Part shown: piece by piece, positions 25,181 through 36,035 of the stretch
How positions within the stretch are numbered: position 1 is the stretch's first letter
Layout: the number at the start of each line of letters is the position of its first letter
NCBI GenBank assembly: GCA_965153455.1
Contig: OZ234494.1
Coordinates: 2,480,001-2,544,000 of the forward strand
Reading direction: 5' to 3'
From: Sphagnum compactum
Taxonomy: Eukaryota > Bryophyta > Sphagnopsida > Sphagnales
DNA length: 64,000 nt
Notes under the pieces: generated by a model
Told to the model about the DNA's origin: nothing
The model's database searches: none
Seen by the model: only the letters and a program-made list of their open reading frames with translations
Position numbers and translations under genes: made by a program

Positions 25181-26477
25181 GGCATGACTCTGGACAATTG
25201 TGAATAGAGCTAGCATACTCATCCTTTCCCTTCATGATTCACATCTCCATGCACTGAAGTGGGGCACCATATGGCAACTGCCAGTTAGATTCCATGGGGA
25301 AAAAAAAACTTGGTAGAACTAATATGTATCTTCATAAGCATCCAGAACTTCTCCATACTTATGATACAAGTCAGCTTGAATAGAATTGAGATATTCCATT
25401 ATACAAGAGGTTATAAAAATTTCTGGATCTGACAACATAGCAACTACATATCATCCATCATGCCTGAAAAAAAGAGGATATCTAACACTGAAGAACAGAG
25501 AAGGAAAAACATAATGAAGCAGTTTCAACCATTAACAACAGTCAATACACATGTTCAGAGACCTTCAATAGCAGCATGTAATGGTATTGGCTATTGACCA
25601 CCTACTTACGATTAAGAAGCCCTTGAAATACCCATTTTCAAGATTCCATAAGGCAGGGGAAACACCAAACAGAAATCTGATAGCTAAGAACACTCTGATT
25701 AGGTTAATTGACAGAACCAAAAAGCAAACAGAAGGAATCATACAGGAATTCTATGCTAATATATTGAAGTTGAATTCATGAACCTCCACGTATCTGGTGC
25801 CTACATGCATCAGACTTCTTACTAAGCTCTGCAGCTGCACACTACCAAAAAAGTCTTTAGAGCATCTTCAAGAGAATGTGCACATTCATCAAACATAATG
25901 ACAGAGAAAGAAATCATTACCATTTGAGGGTTGGCTCAGCTAGTCCAGCTTCAGTAAGTGCCCTCTTGACAAATTTCAGCATGGCAACTGACAAACAATA
26001 TTGCAACTTGAAAGTCTCTGGAGACTTACATGTAAGGAGGAGTGCACATGCATGACACATCCTTCAGAATTCCAACAAAACTCCACACTTCAATCCCACC
26101 TCTTCACAGCACAATTTTTAGTACTGGAAGTATGGCAAAATCTCAATGGAGGACTTCTAAATCTCAATGGTTTCTAAATCTTGATGATAATTACATGGCA
26201 TCATCGGTCTCACAGGACTTTCTCTAATCAGCAGATACTTTACTAGCTGTTACAAAAGAATTCAATGCAAGGAAATACACAGGTAACAGAGGCACAATGT
26301 AATTGACAATCCTTGGTTCATAGATCCAAGTGAAGTAGAATGGCCTCATTAACCTTCAAAAATGACTGAGAGCACGTACACTAGTGATTGTGATCAAGCC
26401 TTCCCAAGGATGAAGAGATAACTGGCGTTGCCAATGATGTATCCTCTTCTTGAGGATGGATCAGATGAACACACAGA
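25181..26477. other. 3' flank of the DUF936 gene
   Basis: No second gene is visible. Composition is mixed and gene-like, so the proximal part (from 26477 downwards) is probably the DUF936 3' UTR on the - strand. A short local duplication of TCTCAATGG lies near 26140-26170. No poly(A) site was settled. Confidence 0.4.
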
Positions 26478-29400
26478 TCAACTCACTAGTTGAGGATTTG
26501 AGAACACCAGAACAGAGGATACATTACCTAGGGCAGAAGCAGCAGATTCAACATGCTGCAACAGGTAGTCATAGATCTTCTTCCTTAATCTGGCTTTGGT
26601 ATCCTCTAATTTGGTGTTGAGCACTGCATCTTCCACAACACCCACCTGATCTAGCCAGTCATTCACTCTTTTCAGCTGTGATAATATGCCTGCAATATGA
26701 AAGTTTTCTTGTTGACTCATCATAACTTTCTCCATCCCTTCCTTACAGCCTTCATTTGCAGCCTGGAAGCCATTATCAAGAGCCCCCTCCATAAACTCAA
26801 GGAACCAGCGTTGTGTTTCAGACTCAAGCTGCTTTGCAAGCTCTGCTACTTCCATCATGCCCTTTCCCTTGACCCAAGGCGAGGAAATTGGTGGAAGAGG
26901 TGCATTTTGCACCTTAGCCTGTGTTCCAGGTGTGATCTTGCTTGAAACTTTTGCACTGGTCTTCCTCAGACTCACTCTGCTACCACTGTGCTGTGCAATA
27001 GTCTGCACTGGTACTTTCAATGGAGGTTGTTGTCGCAACTCTGCAGCATCTTGCCTCCTCTCATTTCCACTTTGTGTCATAGATGACAAAGCTGTCCTGG
27101 ACTTGACAGAAGATGTGGTTGTTGACAAACATGCTTTAGCTAATGGTGGTGAGGTACTATGAACTCTTGGTATTGAGCATGGTGTCCCATCCAGTGCAAC
27201 CACCAGTTGCTGGTTAATGACCTTCTTAACAGAACTGCGAGCTCCACCTTCCTTACTCCGTAGTGAGAAGGATGCCAAGTCTGATGATAAGGCTGCATTC
27301 ACCCATCCAGCTGCACATTGTGCCTTCTGTGCAGCATCTTCAGCCTTTCCAGTGGAGATTTCTTTTGCTGCTGTATCTGGATTACTCCTTACACTGGCGA
27401 GTGCATTAGCCACTGCTACTGCATGTTTGAGAGACTGGTGAAGGCTTAGGAACTGCTCTACAGACTGCTGAGGGAACTCTGTCTTTGCACATGAGCACAG
27501 CTCTGCAAACATACTGCAAACAATTACAACTTTCCGTCAGTGACAGAGTTTGTATTGTAAGAAGCTGGCAAACTGGCATCTCATTTCTGCAAAAAAAGAG
27601 TGCTAAATTGAACAGTTGACTCCTGTGAGGCCAAAACTCTTCCAAGGTTTTACTGACATCGATAGGCTGCTCTTTTGAAATTGTTGACTCCACATACATA
27701 ATCAGATTCAGCTTGAACACTAACCCTTAATAATCAAACCTAACCTGCTGAACACCTCTTGTATCCATCACTTAATTTGAGAGACATCCACTGTTCATTT
27801 TGCAAATGACTCTTCCCACTCCCATGAGCTGGACTTGCTTGATTTCAAGAGAGTGGTGTTTTGAGGAACTTCAGAAAATCTGAATATACTCTCAGGAATT
27901 ATTCTGTATGATCAGAAACCACTTGTTTGAATTTGTTGCTGTTGTAAATGTGTGATTTGATTAGCTGTACATTGAGCTCCTAGTACTTGCCTGAGGCCCC
28001 TAAGTACACTCTCAGCTGCTGAAGCCTCTTGTAGAGCCTCTGTGGCAGCTAATGAAGCTGCATCTCTTGTTTGTAAAGCTTTCTGCAATATTGCACAAAA
28101 AAATGTCAATGCATCACATGGCATTAATTGCTGCAAAGCTGAAAATACCCTGCCAAACAAGAGTTGCTGTTTGAATGTAAGTAGAGAAAGTCATGTAATA
28201 GAGACTGAATGAACAATATCATAAGTGGTGCTATGATTAGGAAAATATACCATTCTAGGCAGACATGTAAGAGCTAGCTGTGAAGAGCATCCTCAATGAC
28301 CAATGCATCAACAATACTGTAATATTGTGTCTTGCAAATGCGCCATTGGTGATATTACATGTACAGGCTTGTGCCACACAAGTACCTTTCCCAATGACTG
28401 AAGCGTTCCTCGAAGTGAACCCCATGAGACACTGCTGTTTGTCAATTTTGAGATCAAGTCTGTCTCCTTCCCAGTATGAGCTGGGGTAGGATCTGGAGGT
28501 GAAGCAGGTGTCACATGAGTAGCACCATTGCTTGTTTTGCTATTGGATTTTCCAGGCACTGCTTCCAGCGATGAAGGGCCCTTGTCTGGTGAAGCATTTG
28601 AGCTGATGTCATTGAGTGTCCTTGAGCAAGATACCTAAACAAGAGAGAAAATCAATAGTCATGAGGAACCCCCAACAAAGACCACCAACAAAAAATGTTA
28701 TCCATTTATCCCTGTAAATATTGAGCAATCTCCATACTATAGTATTTTGAGTCAACCTGCAAAAGGAATTCTCAGAGGACCTGTGATAATAAGGTTGATG
28801 AGATTTCAGACTGAACAAGAGATCTAATAACATCAAAAGAAGAACAAACAGTTGGTGCAAATTCTGCAAGCAACAGGAGCATTTCAAGACACTATCTATT
28901 TCTCTTGAAACCTGTTGACAAGGAAAATTATAATCTGATCCATGCTCCATCCCTAAAGAGATGAAGCACAAACATTGTTATGCATAAGTTCACTCCAAAG
29001 ACAACCTCCATGGCAAGGGCCCAACAGTGTCAGCAACCCACAACCTATCTCTTGTACAATCCGAATAGGAGCTGCTATTCTCATTCTTCTAAAGCACTTG
29101 GAGCACAGACATGGGTATACAAGCTCCTAAACAATCATAGGAATGGAACATCATTTGCCTTATCCTGCACTAAATGACGGAGGCTGGAGCACTTACAACC
29201 GTGCAAAACTTGGACACCTATCGTCAGTGTATGTCAAGAAATAGAGAAGGAGAACCCTATGTCCAGTTGCAAATTCTTTGCAATTACTGCAATAGGTACC
29301 AAGAGTATGAGGGAGAGAGAGAAGAGTGTAAAATTTGCTTACGGAGGACGACCGAGGAGCAGCAGCCTTCACTTGTTGTTTGGCTTGATTTGGAGTGGTA

Positions 29401-30638
29401 CGATCTTTAGCATCCTTTGCACCATTGGATCCCTCCCAGCTTTTCCTCAGACACTTTTTAGTAGCAGTAATGATCTCTCCTGATCGACACCCGGCACCTA
29501 TGGAGCGCCGCTTGCCCGAATCCACCACTTGCACCACTTTCCCCGCGCTCACGGATCGTTTTAGAGTTGGAGAGACTTCCTCAGACCTGGAAGAAACTGA
29601 TTCCTTGTAAGGGATCTTTCTATCTTCCGGGCACGCAATTACTCTCCCTGACAACAATACTGTGTCTCCAGACGTCCTCGACATGTCCAGAAACGATGCA
29701 TTGGTTGGGGATTGCGGCTTTACTGACGGAGTTGCTGCCGCCTTGGGCATGCTCTTATTAGGTGAGGAGGAGCAATCAGGAAAACCCTTGGAGTTCGCTG
29801 CTCTTGTTGTTGTTCGTCGTAAGCTCGATCTCCCTTCATCATTTTCTCTCTCGTCGACAGTTGCTAGATTGCTCTCCTCCAATGCGGAGAGATTGGATTT
29901 TCCCAGCGAGCTTCCTGACAGCCTTTCTGTAAGCTGCGCTCCAAAGTCGTCTGAAGAGATTTCGACGGCATCCTCTGATGATGTAAGTTCATGCATGATT
30001 TCGTTTTTCTTCACCTGCAAAGAAGAAGTGTTGGCTTGAGAAAGGTTGGGGCCTTTGAGATGGTGGGCAGTTGCTGATGATGACTCTACAGACTTGTCTA
30101 AACTATTCTCCTCTGCAGAGGATGATCGATTTCCCCGGCACCCCGATGAGGAGGAGCTGCAAGAAAGATCACCATGGTGACCAGCTCCGGTTATGGTCTC
30201 TGAATTGCAAAGATCCGGATGAATGAGATCAGGATGATGCTGGATCGGGAAGTCTCTGGACCTCGCGGTAACGATTGTGGCAATGAGATCTTCGGGAGTT
30301 CCTACGCACGGATGTCTGCCTGCAAGCGGCCTGACACCTCTAAGTAGAGGAACCGGCGAGCCTGCTTCAAGCCTGTCAACATGGATAAACTGTCCCAGCT
30401 GCAGCTTATCACTGAGAATGAGATCGTCGTGCTCCTCTGCCAGTGAGACATACGTTGCATGAGACGAGTCCGAGACTTTGATGTAGAAACCCTGGTTCGG
30501 CCAAAGCTCACTGCCTGCAAGAGCAGGTACAATACTAATCACTTGCAGCAGAGCAGACCGGTGCTCTCCCGTGACCTTCACATCCGAGTTCATGTACTGA
30601 AGGAGCTTCAAGAGAACACCAGGGGTTAAACTCGCCAT
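26478..30638 (-). CDS. DUF936 family protein (plant-specific, function unknown)
   Basis: Exons on the - strand are 30638-29343, 28634-28386, 28082-27991 and 27513-26478. They join to 890 codons plus stop with no frame conflict. The N-terminus ([19 protein letters not shown], then [45 protein letters not shown] and [18 protein letters not shown]) is the diagnostic DUF936 block at residues 1-120. Residues 130-500 are Ser-rich and low in complexity. The conserved C-terminal half has [13 protein letters not shown] (about 503-515), [17 protein letters not shown] (about 529-545), MFAELCS (547-553), [29 protein letters not shown] and [20 protein letters not shown], the last probably helical. Introns 1 and 2 are GT-AG. 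Intron 3 (27990-27514) has a GC donor, and only that choice keeps the frame and restores the conserved LSMFAELCS. An ATG five codons upstream (30653) is in frame, but family members start at MASL/MATL. No function is claimed. Confidence 0.93.
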
Positions 30639-31174
30639 TGTCACTTTCTCCAATCACGTTTCTCAGGAGAGTGAGTTCGTTCTTGGCGAATTCAAGATGC
30701 GCCGCGAAGGCAAACAATCCACCGATGTCTAGACATCAGGAATTCACGAGCGCCTCGCTTCTATTCCTCGTTCTCATGGAACTGCACGAGCTTTGGAAAC
30801 CGTCCGTCTACAGCGTCCACATCCAAGCTCCTCCTCCTCCTCGCAGCGCCATTCGATCTCTACCGACAAGAGCTAGCTGGTGCAACGTTCGATCCACGAA
30901 GCTCGGACTTCCTGGAGGAGGAAACGCATTCAAGACCGAGTCTCAAACAAATTTTGTCCGAATCGCGCCGAAAACACACCAAAGAAAGTTCCGAAAACAC
31001 AAACGAAATCCAATGCACGTCGAAACAGCCATAACCGATCACCACTGCGCAAGCGGTAAAGAACAAGGAGACGCGAGGTCGCCACCCTCTCATCCAAAGC
31101 GTACAAAAAAAGATCTATCCCGAACGTACAATTCTATCACAAAAGGTTATATCACACACACACACACACACACA

Positions 31175-31211
<37 letters not shown>

Positions 31212-31300
31212 AGTTGATAGAGAGGAAGATACTTACAAGTCGCGGGGAAAGTCCCGAGAGCAGCAAAACCCATCAAAAACAAGTCCGCTGATGCAGCTCC
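30639..31300 (-). promoter_or_regulatory. Leader and proximal promoter of the DUF936 gene
   Basis: Composition is less AT-rich than the flanks, as in a 5' UTR. A consensus donor on the - strand (CTT/GTAAGTATC, GT at 31236-31235) suggests a leader intron; its acceptor was not settled. A compound (CA)n(CT)n microsatellite at 31152-31210 lies just downstream of that donor in the direction of transcription, so it would be inside the intron. Confidence 0.45.
31152..31210. repeat. Compound CA/CT microsatellite
   Basis: About twelve CA units are followed, after ATT, by about sixteen CT units. On the gene strand this reads GA then TG repeats. Confidence 0.95.
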
Positions 31301-33529
31301 ACATGCGTCTAGAAATCGCCACAGAACTCCAAAATGCGAGAAATTTGGTTTAAAAGAAACAGGAAACCGTGGAAATTCGAGTGGAATGAACTAAATATCG
31401 CCATCGACGACAAGGAACGAGGATTAACAGCCAAAAACAATTGCGAGATTTGCATCTTAGACGACACCAAGAGCTTGGCGACGGCCTTTCAACAGACCTA
31501 GTCTCGCTTTTTGTTTGCAGTCTACTCCTAGGCACCCTACACGTAGCTACCTACACCAGTCTAGCTGGTACCTACCTATATATTATCTACCAACCTAGCA
31601 ATAGACATAGCTAGCTAGCTACATACCTACCTGCTTTGAAATCTGATGCAATCAATTTCCTTTCTTTTTTAAATTGAAAAGAAAAAAGGAGGAGGACCCA
31701 AACAAATGGAGCTTTTCTTTTTCTTTTTCTTTTTCTTTCTCTTTTTCATTTTACATCAAGGGGATATAAGCTCCAAATTTTTAAGAAATAAAGTTCAATG
31801 TTATTATTTTTAAAATAATTAAAAGAGAGAAAAGCTTGTCTTTCCTTTACCGTGATTGTCTTGAGATTGTCCCATATTTGCAAATCTGACCCACCACCCT
31901 CTGCAAACCAAAAAAAAAGAAAATAAATAGTCCCCAAAGTTGGGAACTTACAAATTCAATAAATAGGCTAGTGGCTAAGTCTTGAATAGAGTCTATGGCA
32001 TCCACCATGTCAATGGTTGTGGGTTCAAATCATTGCAAAGTCAATTCCCCCAATTATAATTGTAAATGGCCCACAAATGATACTAGTCACAATTTTTGAA
32101 CCCTATAATGTTGCTAAACAAGAACAGATGATTTTTTGGCCTGATCAAACAAACTCTCTTTTTCTTTTTTTTTGTTTCAACCCTCTCTGTATACAGACAA
32201 GGGTTATAATATTAGTTTTATAATATTATTTATTTATTTATTTATTACCTTGTTATAATATTATTTTAGTAATATAGAAAAGGTGTTGAGTAGGCTTGTG
32301 TGTCGATGTACAGAGAAATTGTTATGGCCAATGAAATTGTTTGATTTGGTGGTTTGAATGTATTTGAAAACGCAACAGTTATTTTGGAATACTAAAACTA
32401 AGAATGGATTTTGTTATTGAGAGTTAAGGCATTGCCTTCCTTGACCAACACATTCAACCAAGCTTTGAAAGCTTTTTGAGCTTTGACCCATCCTTCCTCT
32501 CAGGGTATGTCCTTGGGAGGGGAGGCTTAGCTAAGTCATGGGTCATTGGGAATGGTTGGGAATGGTATCCGATAAAGATTGTTTGGCATAAGTGAATTTC
32601 GAAAATACCCTACATGATTAGTATGATCGTGTGATGAATATTTGGGGGGGTTTCAAATTGGAACTTGAGCAACACCCCGATTCTTATCTCTTGGAAATGA
32701 TACAAAGCATCCTAGTCTAATTGCGAAGGTGAAAGGGTTGGTGGTTGTAATGGGTGAACAAAATATGGCGCCATGCAAATGCACAAATTTGCATTGTTGT
32801 GAGATTTTTGTACTAACACCTTGCTTGTGAGTTTTTAGTAGGTAGGGAACTGAGCTAGAGAACTGGAACCCAACAGAAAACTGTTTCCTGACCACGTACC
32901 ATTCATCCTTCATGGTGCGCTGGTGGGTGCTGGTTGTTCACTGTAGCCATTTTCTCTTCTCTCTTTCTCTGTTTCTTTTTTTCCTTTTTGCCTTTTTTTT
33001 TTTTGGCCTTTTTCAACTTTTTCCCCTTTCCTTCTTGTGAAGGACAAGAAGAACCAGGTTACCAAACTCCAAGTCAACATGCAAAAAAGAAAAGAAAAAG
33101 TGGAGCCAAAAATACAGCACTACATGGTTGACCAGATCTACCTTGCAATAAGTGTACTTGGGGTTTCCTTGCCCTTGTTTATTTTCCTTATCGTATTTCT
33201 TTTTTTCTCAAGAAGAAAATAAAGCTCATCACTATAAAGTAATTCTCGACTAAAACACACAATCAGTGAATAGAGCACACTTGCATTGTGCTAAGAAAGA
33301 ATAATTGTTTAAAAGCACAACAAAACCACCCGCTTGTTGAGTTCTTTTTACATTGATGTAATAAACACACAATAGATTTGGGAAATGTACAAGGGATAAG
33401 AAAAAGGAAATGGAGATTTTATGGACGTCAAGTTATCTCAAGCTAGAAGTCAAAATCTCTCCATGACAAAAATTGACCATCTATAGTAGGTTGGCCATAT
33501 TTCATCAAGTCAAAAACCTACCACCTATA
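31301..33529. other. Intergenic DNA between DUF936 and a LINE relic
   Basis: No gene is seen. It holds a degenerate CTAC/TACC microsatellite at about 31530-31635, a TTTTTC run at about 31707-31745, a tRNA-like SINE head (31966-32045), a TTTA run at 32227-32247 and a T-rich stretch near 32940-33005. The bases just before 33530 may be the 3' UTR of the LINE. Confidence 0.5.
31966..32045 (+). repeat. tRNA-derived SINE-like head
   Basis: An A-box match TGGCTAAGTC (31972-31981) is followed 50 bases later by a B-box match GGTTCAAATC (32022-32031), close to the tRNA spacing. The sequence does not fold as a tRNA, so it is best read as a SINE head or tRNA relic. Confidence 0.5.
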
Positions 33530-36035
33530 ATAGGTCGGCCATGGTGATGGGAGGTGTGTTCTAAAGGATGGAAATCGGGAAGTAGCTAAGGTTATAGCCA
33601 CTGCCCGATTTAAGACGGAAGGTGTTTGCATCCTTTGTGATGTGATTGAAATCTTTTGATGAAGAAAAATAACCAAGATAGAAAGATGAGGGCCTTCTAG
33701 CCTTTTCAAGTTCCAAAGGTATTGACACAATTGTGTAAAAACACATCAACTTGTTTGTGTAAACATCCAAATACCTCAATTGCTAAAAGGAGGAATTGAT
33801 CAGTGGGATGTTGGTCGCAATAGTTCTTTTCTTTGGCTTCGCATTAAAGGCAACAAATCCTTGGGCTGCACAAGATCAGGGAAATAAATATGCTTGTGTT
33901 GGGTCGGCAATGACAATGTTGACTAGGGTGCGAATGCCATTTTGGATGAGCACAATGTCAACTTGTCGACAAGAGGAGTTGACTGCGGTTGAAGGAAGCA
34001 CATGTAATTGTTTTCGTCCCACGTGGAAGTTAACAAATCATGCAATGGTAACAAAAGTGTTACAAACTATATCATGGGTTCCCATGCATTTGTTGCCATG
34101 AATGTAATATAAAAGGTGGATACACATAAGGTCGATGGGATGTGTGCACAAGCATTGAGGGATATCTGCAATTGAAGATTGAGGTAGTCCAAGTCACATT
34201 TGAAGTGTTATGGAAAATAATTGGGGAAAATAATTGAATGGTTAGAAATATTAGTCGAGTTGTAAACCAAACATTTGCCATTGAGTCAAAACATGATAAA
34301 ATTTGAGCACGATGGGCCTTAAATATCCCATCGAAAAACATGTTGGAAAAGGTATGATGGTGCAAATGCTCTAAGATGGAATTTTGAAATCAAACTATTT
34401 GTTGCCCAATGAATTATTCAAACGAAGGAAAACACATATGAGCTTAAGGTAGTAGAAGATCACATGTTGTCTTTAGGTGTTGCTGGATTAAAAAGGTGTT
34501 GTTGTCGACTTGTGCTAAGGCTTCAAGAAGGAAAGGACGTTGATCAAACATAAACTTAATAGCTATGATTGAAGCTACAAAGGCCCAATTCCCTTAAATA
34601 GGTTATAGGGGCAATGGTGGCTATTGGTATGAACTCGATGCCACCGAACGTTAATTGGAAGAGAAGCTTATTTATTGGCTACAGGTCCTTTTAAATTATC
34701 AAATGATCTTGGACCTAAAAGGTGCCTAAACATTTTAAAAATGTAGAAATCAAAAGAAGTAAGGGATTCTATGAAGGCGAAAGAGGGAGGTGTGCATTGT
34801 AAGAGATACAATGGCTGTTGCATGAAGCAATGAATTAGAATTCCAAAGGCCACCTAAACATCAACCATTTTAAGGAGAAGGTCCATGTGATGAACATCCT
34901 CTAGCAAGGCATTTTTTATGAAAGATGATATGAATGATGAGGTACGCAATGGAACCCCCAAGACTCTAATTCCTTTTGATGGGGTGGTAAACTGGGATGG
35001 GGTGTTGAAATCAAGCAACATGTCAAAGGGTGACCATGCTACACATTTTTTAAGTTTAATGAAAACACTTATCGCACAGAGTTCAATTTGGAAATGTTCA
35101 TATGCAAATGATACAATTGAAAAAGGATTATGATGTGAGTGTCATCTACAATGGATGGAAATAAATAAGAAAGGAAACGACTAACTGTAGAACGTAAAGC
35201 CTTAAAATGGACTAAAATAAATAATACCCTCCCAAGGGATTACCTTGATAGGTTCCCATGGTAAATGGGATGACTATGACATCACCTTCATGATTATGAT
35301 GACTGTAAAACATAGGAGATTCAAATGCATAGAATGCACGAACAAAGGGGATGAGTTGTATGATGTCTCCACTTGCTACACAAAGTTTTTGAAATATGAC
35401 CCTTCTTAACACCGAATTGAAGGCGTTTGCCACATCTAATTGGAAAACAACCCATTCATGGTGAAGGTCCAAGGTGCATTTGATGCCATGGATTATTGTT
35501 TCACAATTGCTTTTAATTACAATTCTGAATTGGTGTGGGGAAAAATGTGTTGCAAAGGCATCGTTGAATTAAAAGCATAAAGCGTGACTTGTGAATCGAT
35601 ACAATGCTTCCCCCATTACAATGGGACGAACTCCACTTAAAAGTTTGGTTATGGTTAAGAGGTGGGCTGCTCTAAGGACATGTGCAATTCAAGGTGGAAT
35701 GTGACTTTATGCAATATGAAAACAAAGCTAAACAAGTGAGGGAATCCATTTGCTAAATCTTTTGGGTGAAAATAATCCCAAAGGTGTTCAAAAACCATCC
35801 TAGAAATACCACTTGTTGATAAATGCGACATGCATTGAAATGCTAGCTTGAAGGAATCAAAAGAATGTTCAAGGTCCTAGTTTGGCTATAGTTTTCAAGA
35901 AAAAACAAGGAGTCATCATATTCATAGTGTAATGCAGTGAAAGCTAAGGTGGTCTTAGAAAATGTGGGTGTAAGGGAAAATGGTGCCAAGTACAAAATTA
36001 ACCATAATACTTTATTGTGTACACTAATCAAGTTG
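33530..36035 (-). mobile_element. Relic non-LTR retrotransposon (LINE): RT, zinc knuckle, restriction-like endonuclease
   Basis: Read on the - strand from 36035 downwards, pieces of one polyprotein occur in order but with frameshifts and stops. They are: LHYEYDDSLFFLENYSQ (about 35920); the RT core LDVANAFNSVL with FVRAFYAFESPMFYSHH and GTYQGNPLGG (35472-35212); the catalytic pair in IVDDTH (35141-35149); LGPRSFDNLKGP (about 34680-34700); a Cys/His cluster CLCTHPIDLMCIHLL ending CMGTHD (about 34170-34090); and QVDIVL with IVIADPTQA (about 33965-33890), the pattern of a PD-(D/E)xK restriction-like endonuclease. Last come SLKGPEGPPLS-like and ISITSQRM segments (33720-33560). RT followed by Cys/His knuckle and endonuclease is the R2-like LINE layout. 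The domain names rest on recognised motifs only; no full alignment was made. Confidence 0.8.

Noticed and set aside
27986-27991. GT donor two bases into DUF936 intron 3
   Set aside because: Using it shifts the frame of exon 4 and destroys the conserved MFAELCS junction. The GC donor keeps both.
30638-31291. 217-codon ORF on the + strand opposite the DUF936 leader
   Set aside because: It runs through the CA/CT microsatellite, has no domain, and overlaps the promoter and leader of the gene on the other strand.
31966-32045. tRNA gene
   Set aside because: The A and B boxes are present, but no acceptor stem or anticodon arm can be paired.
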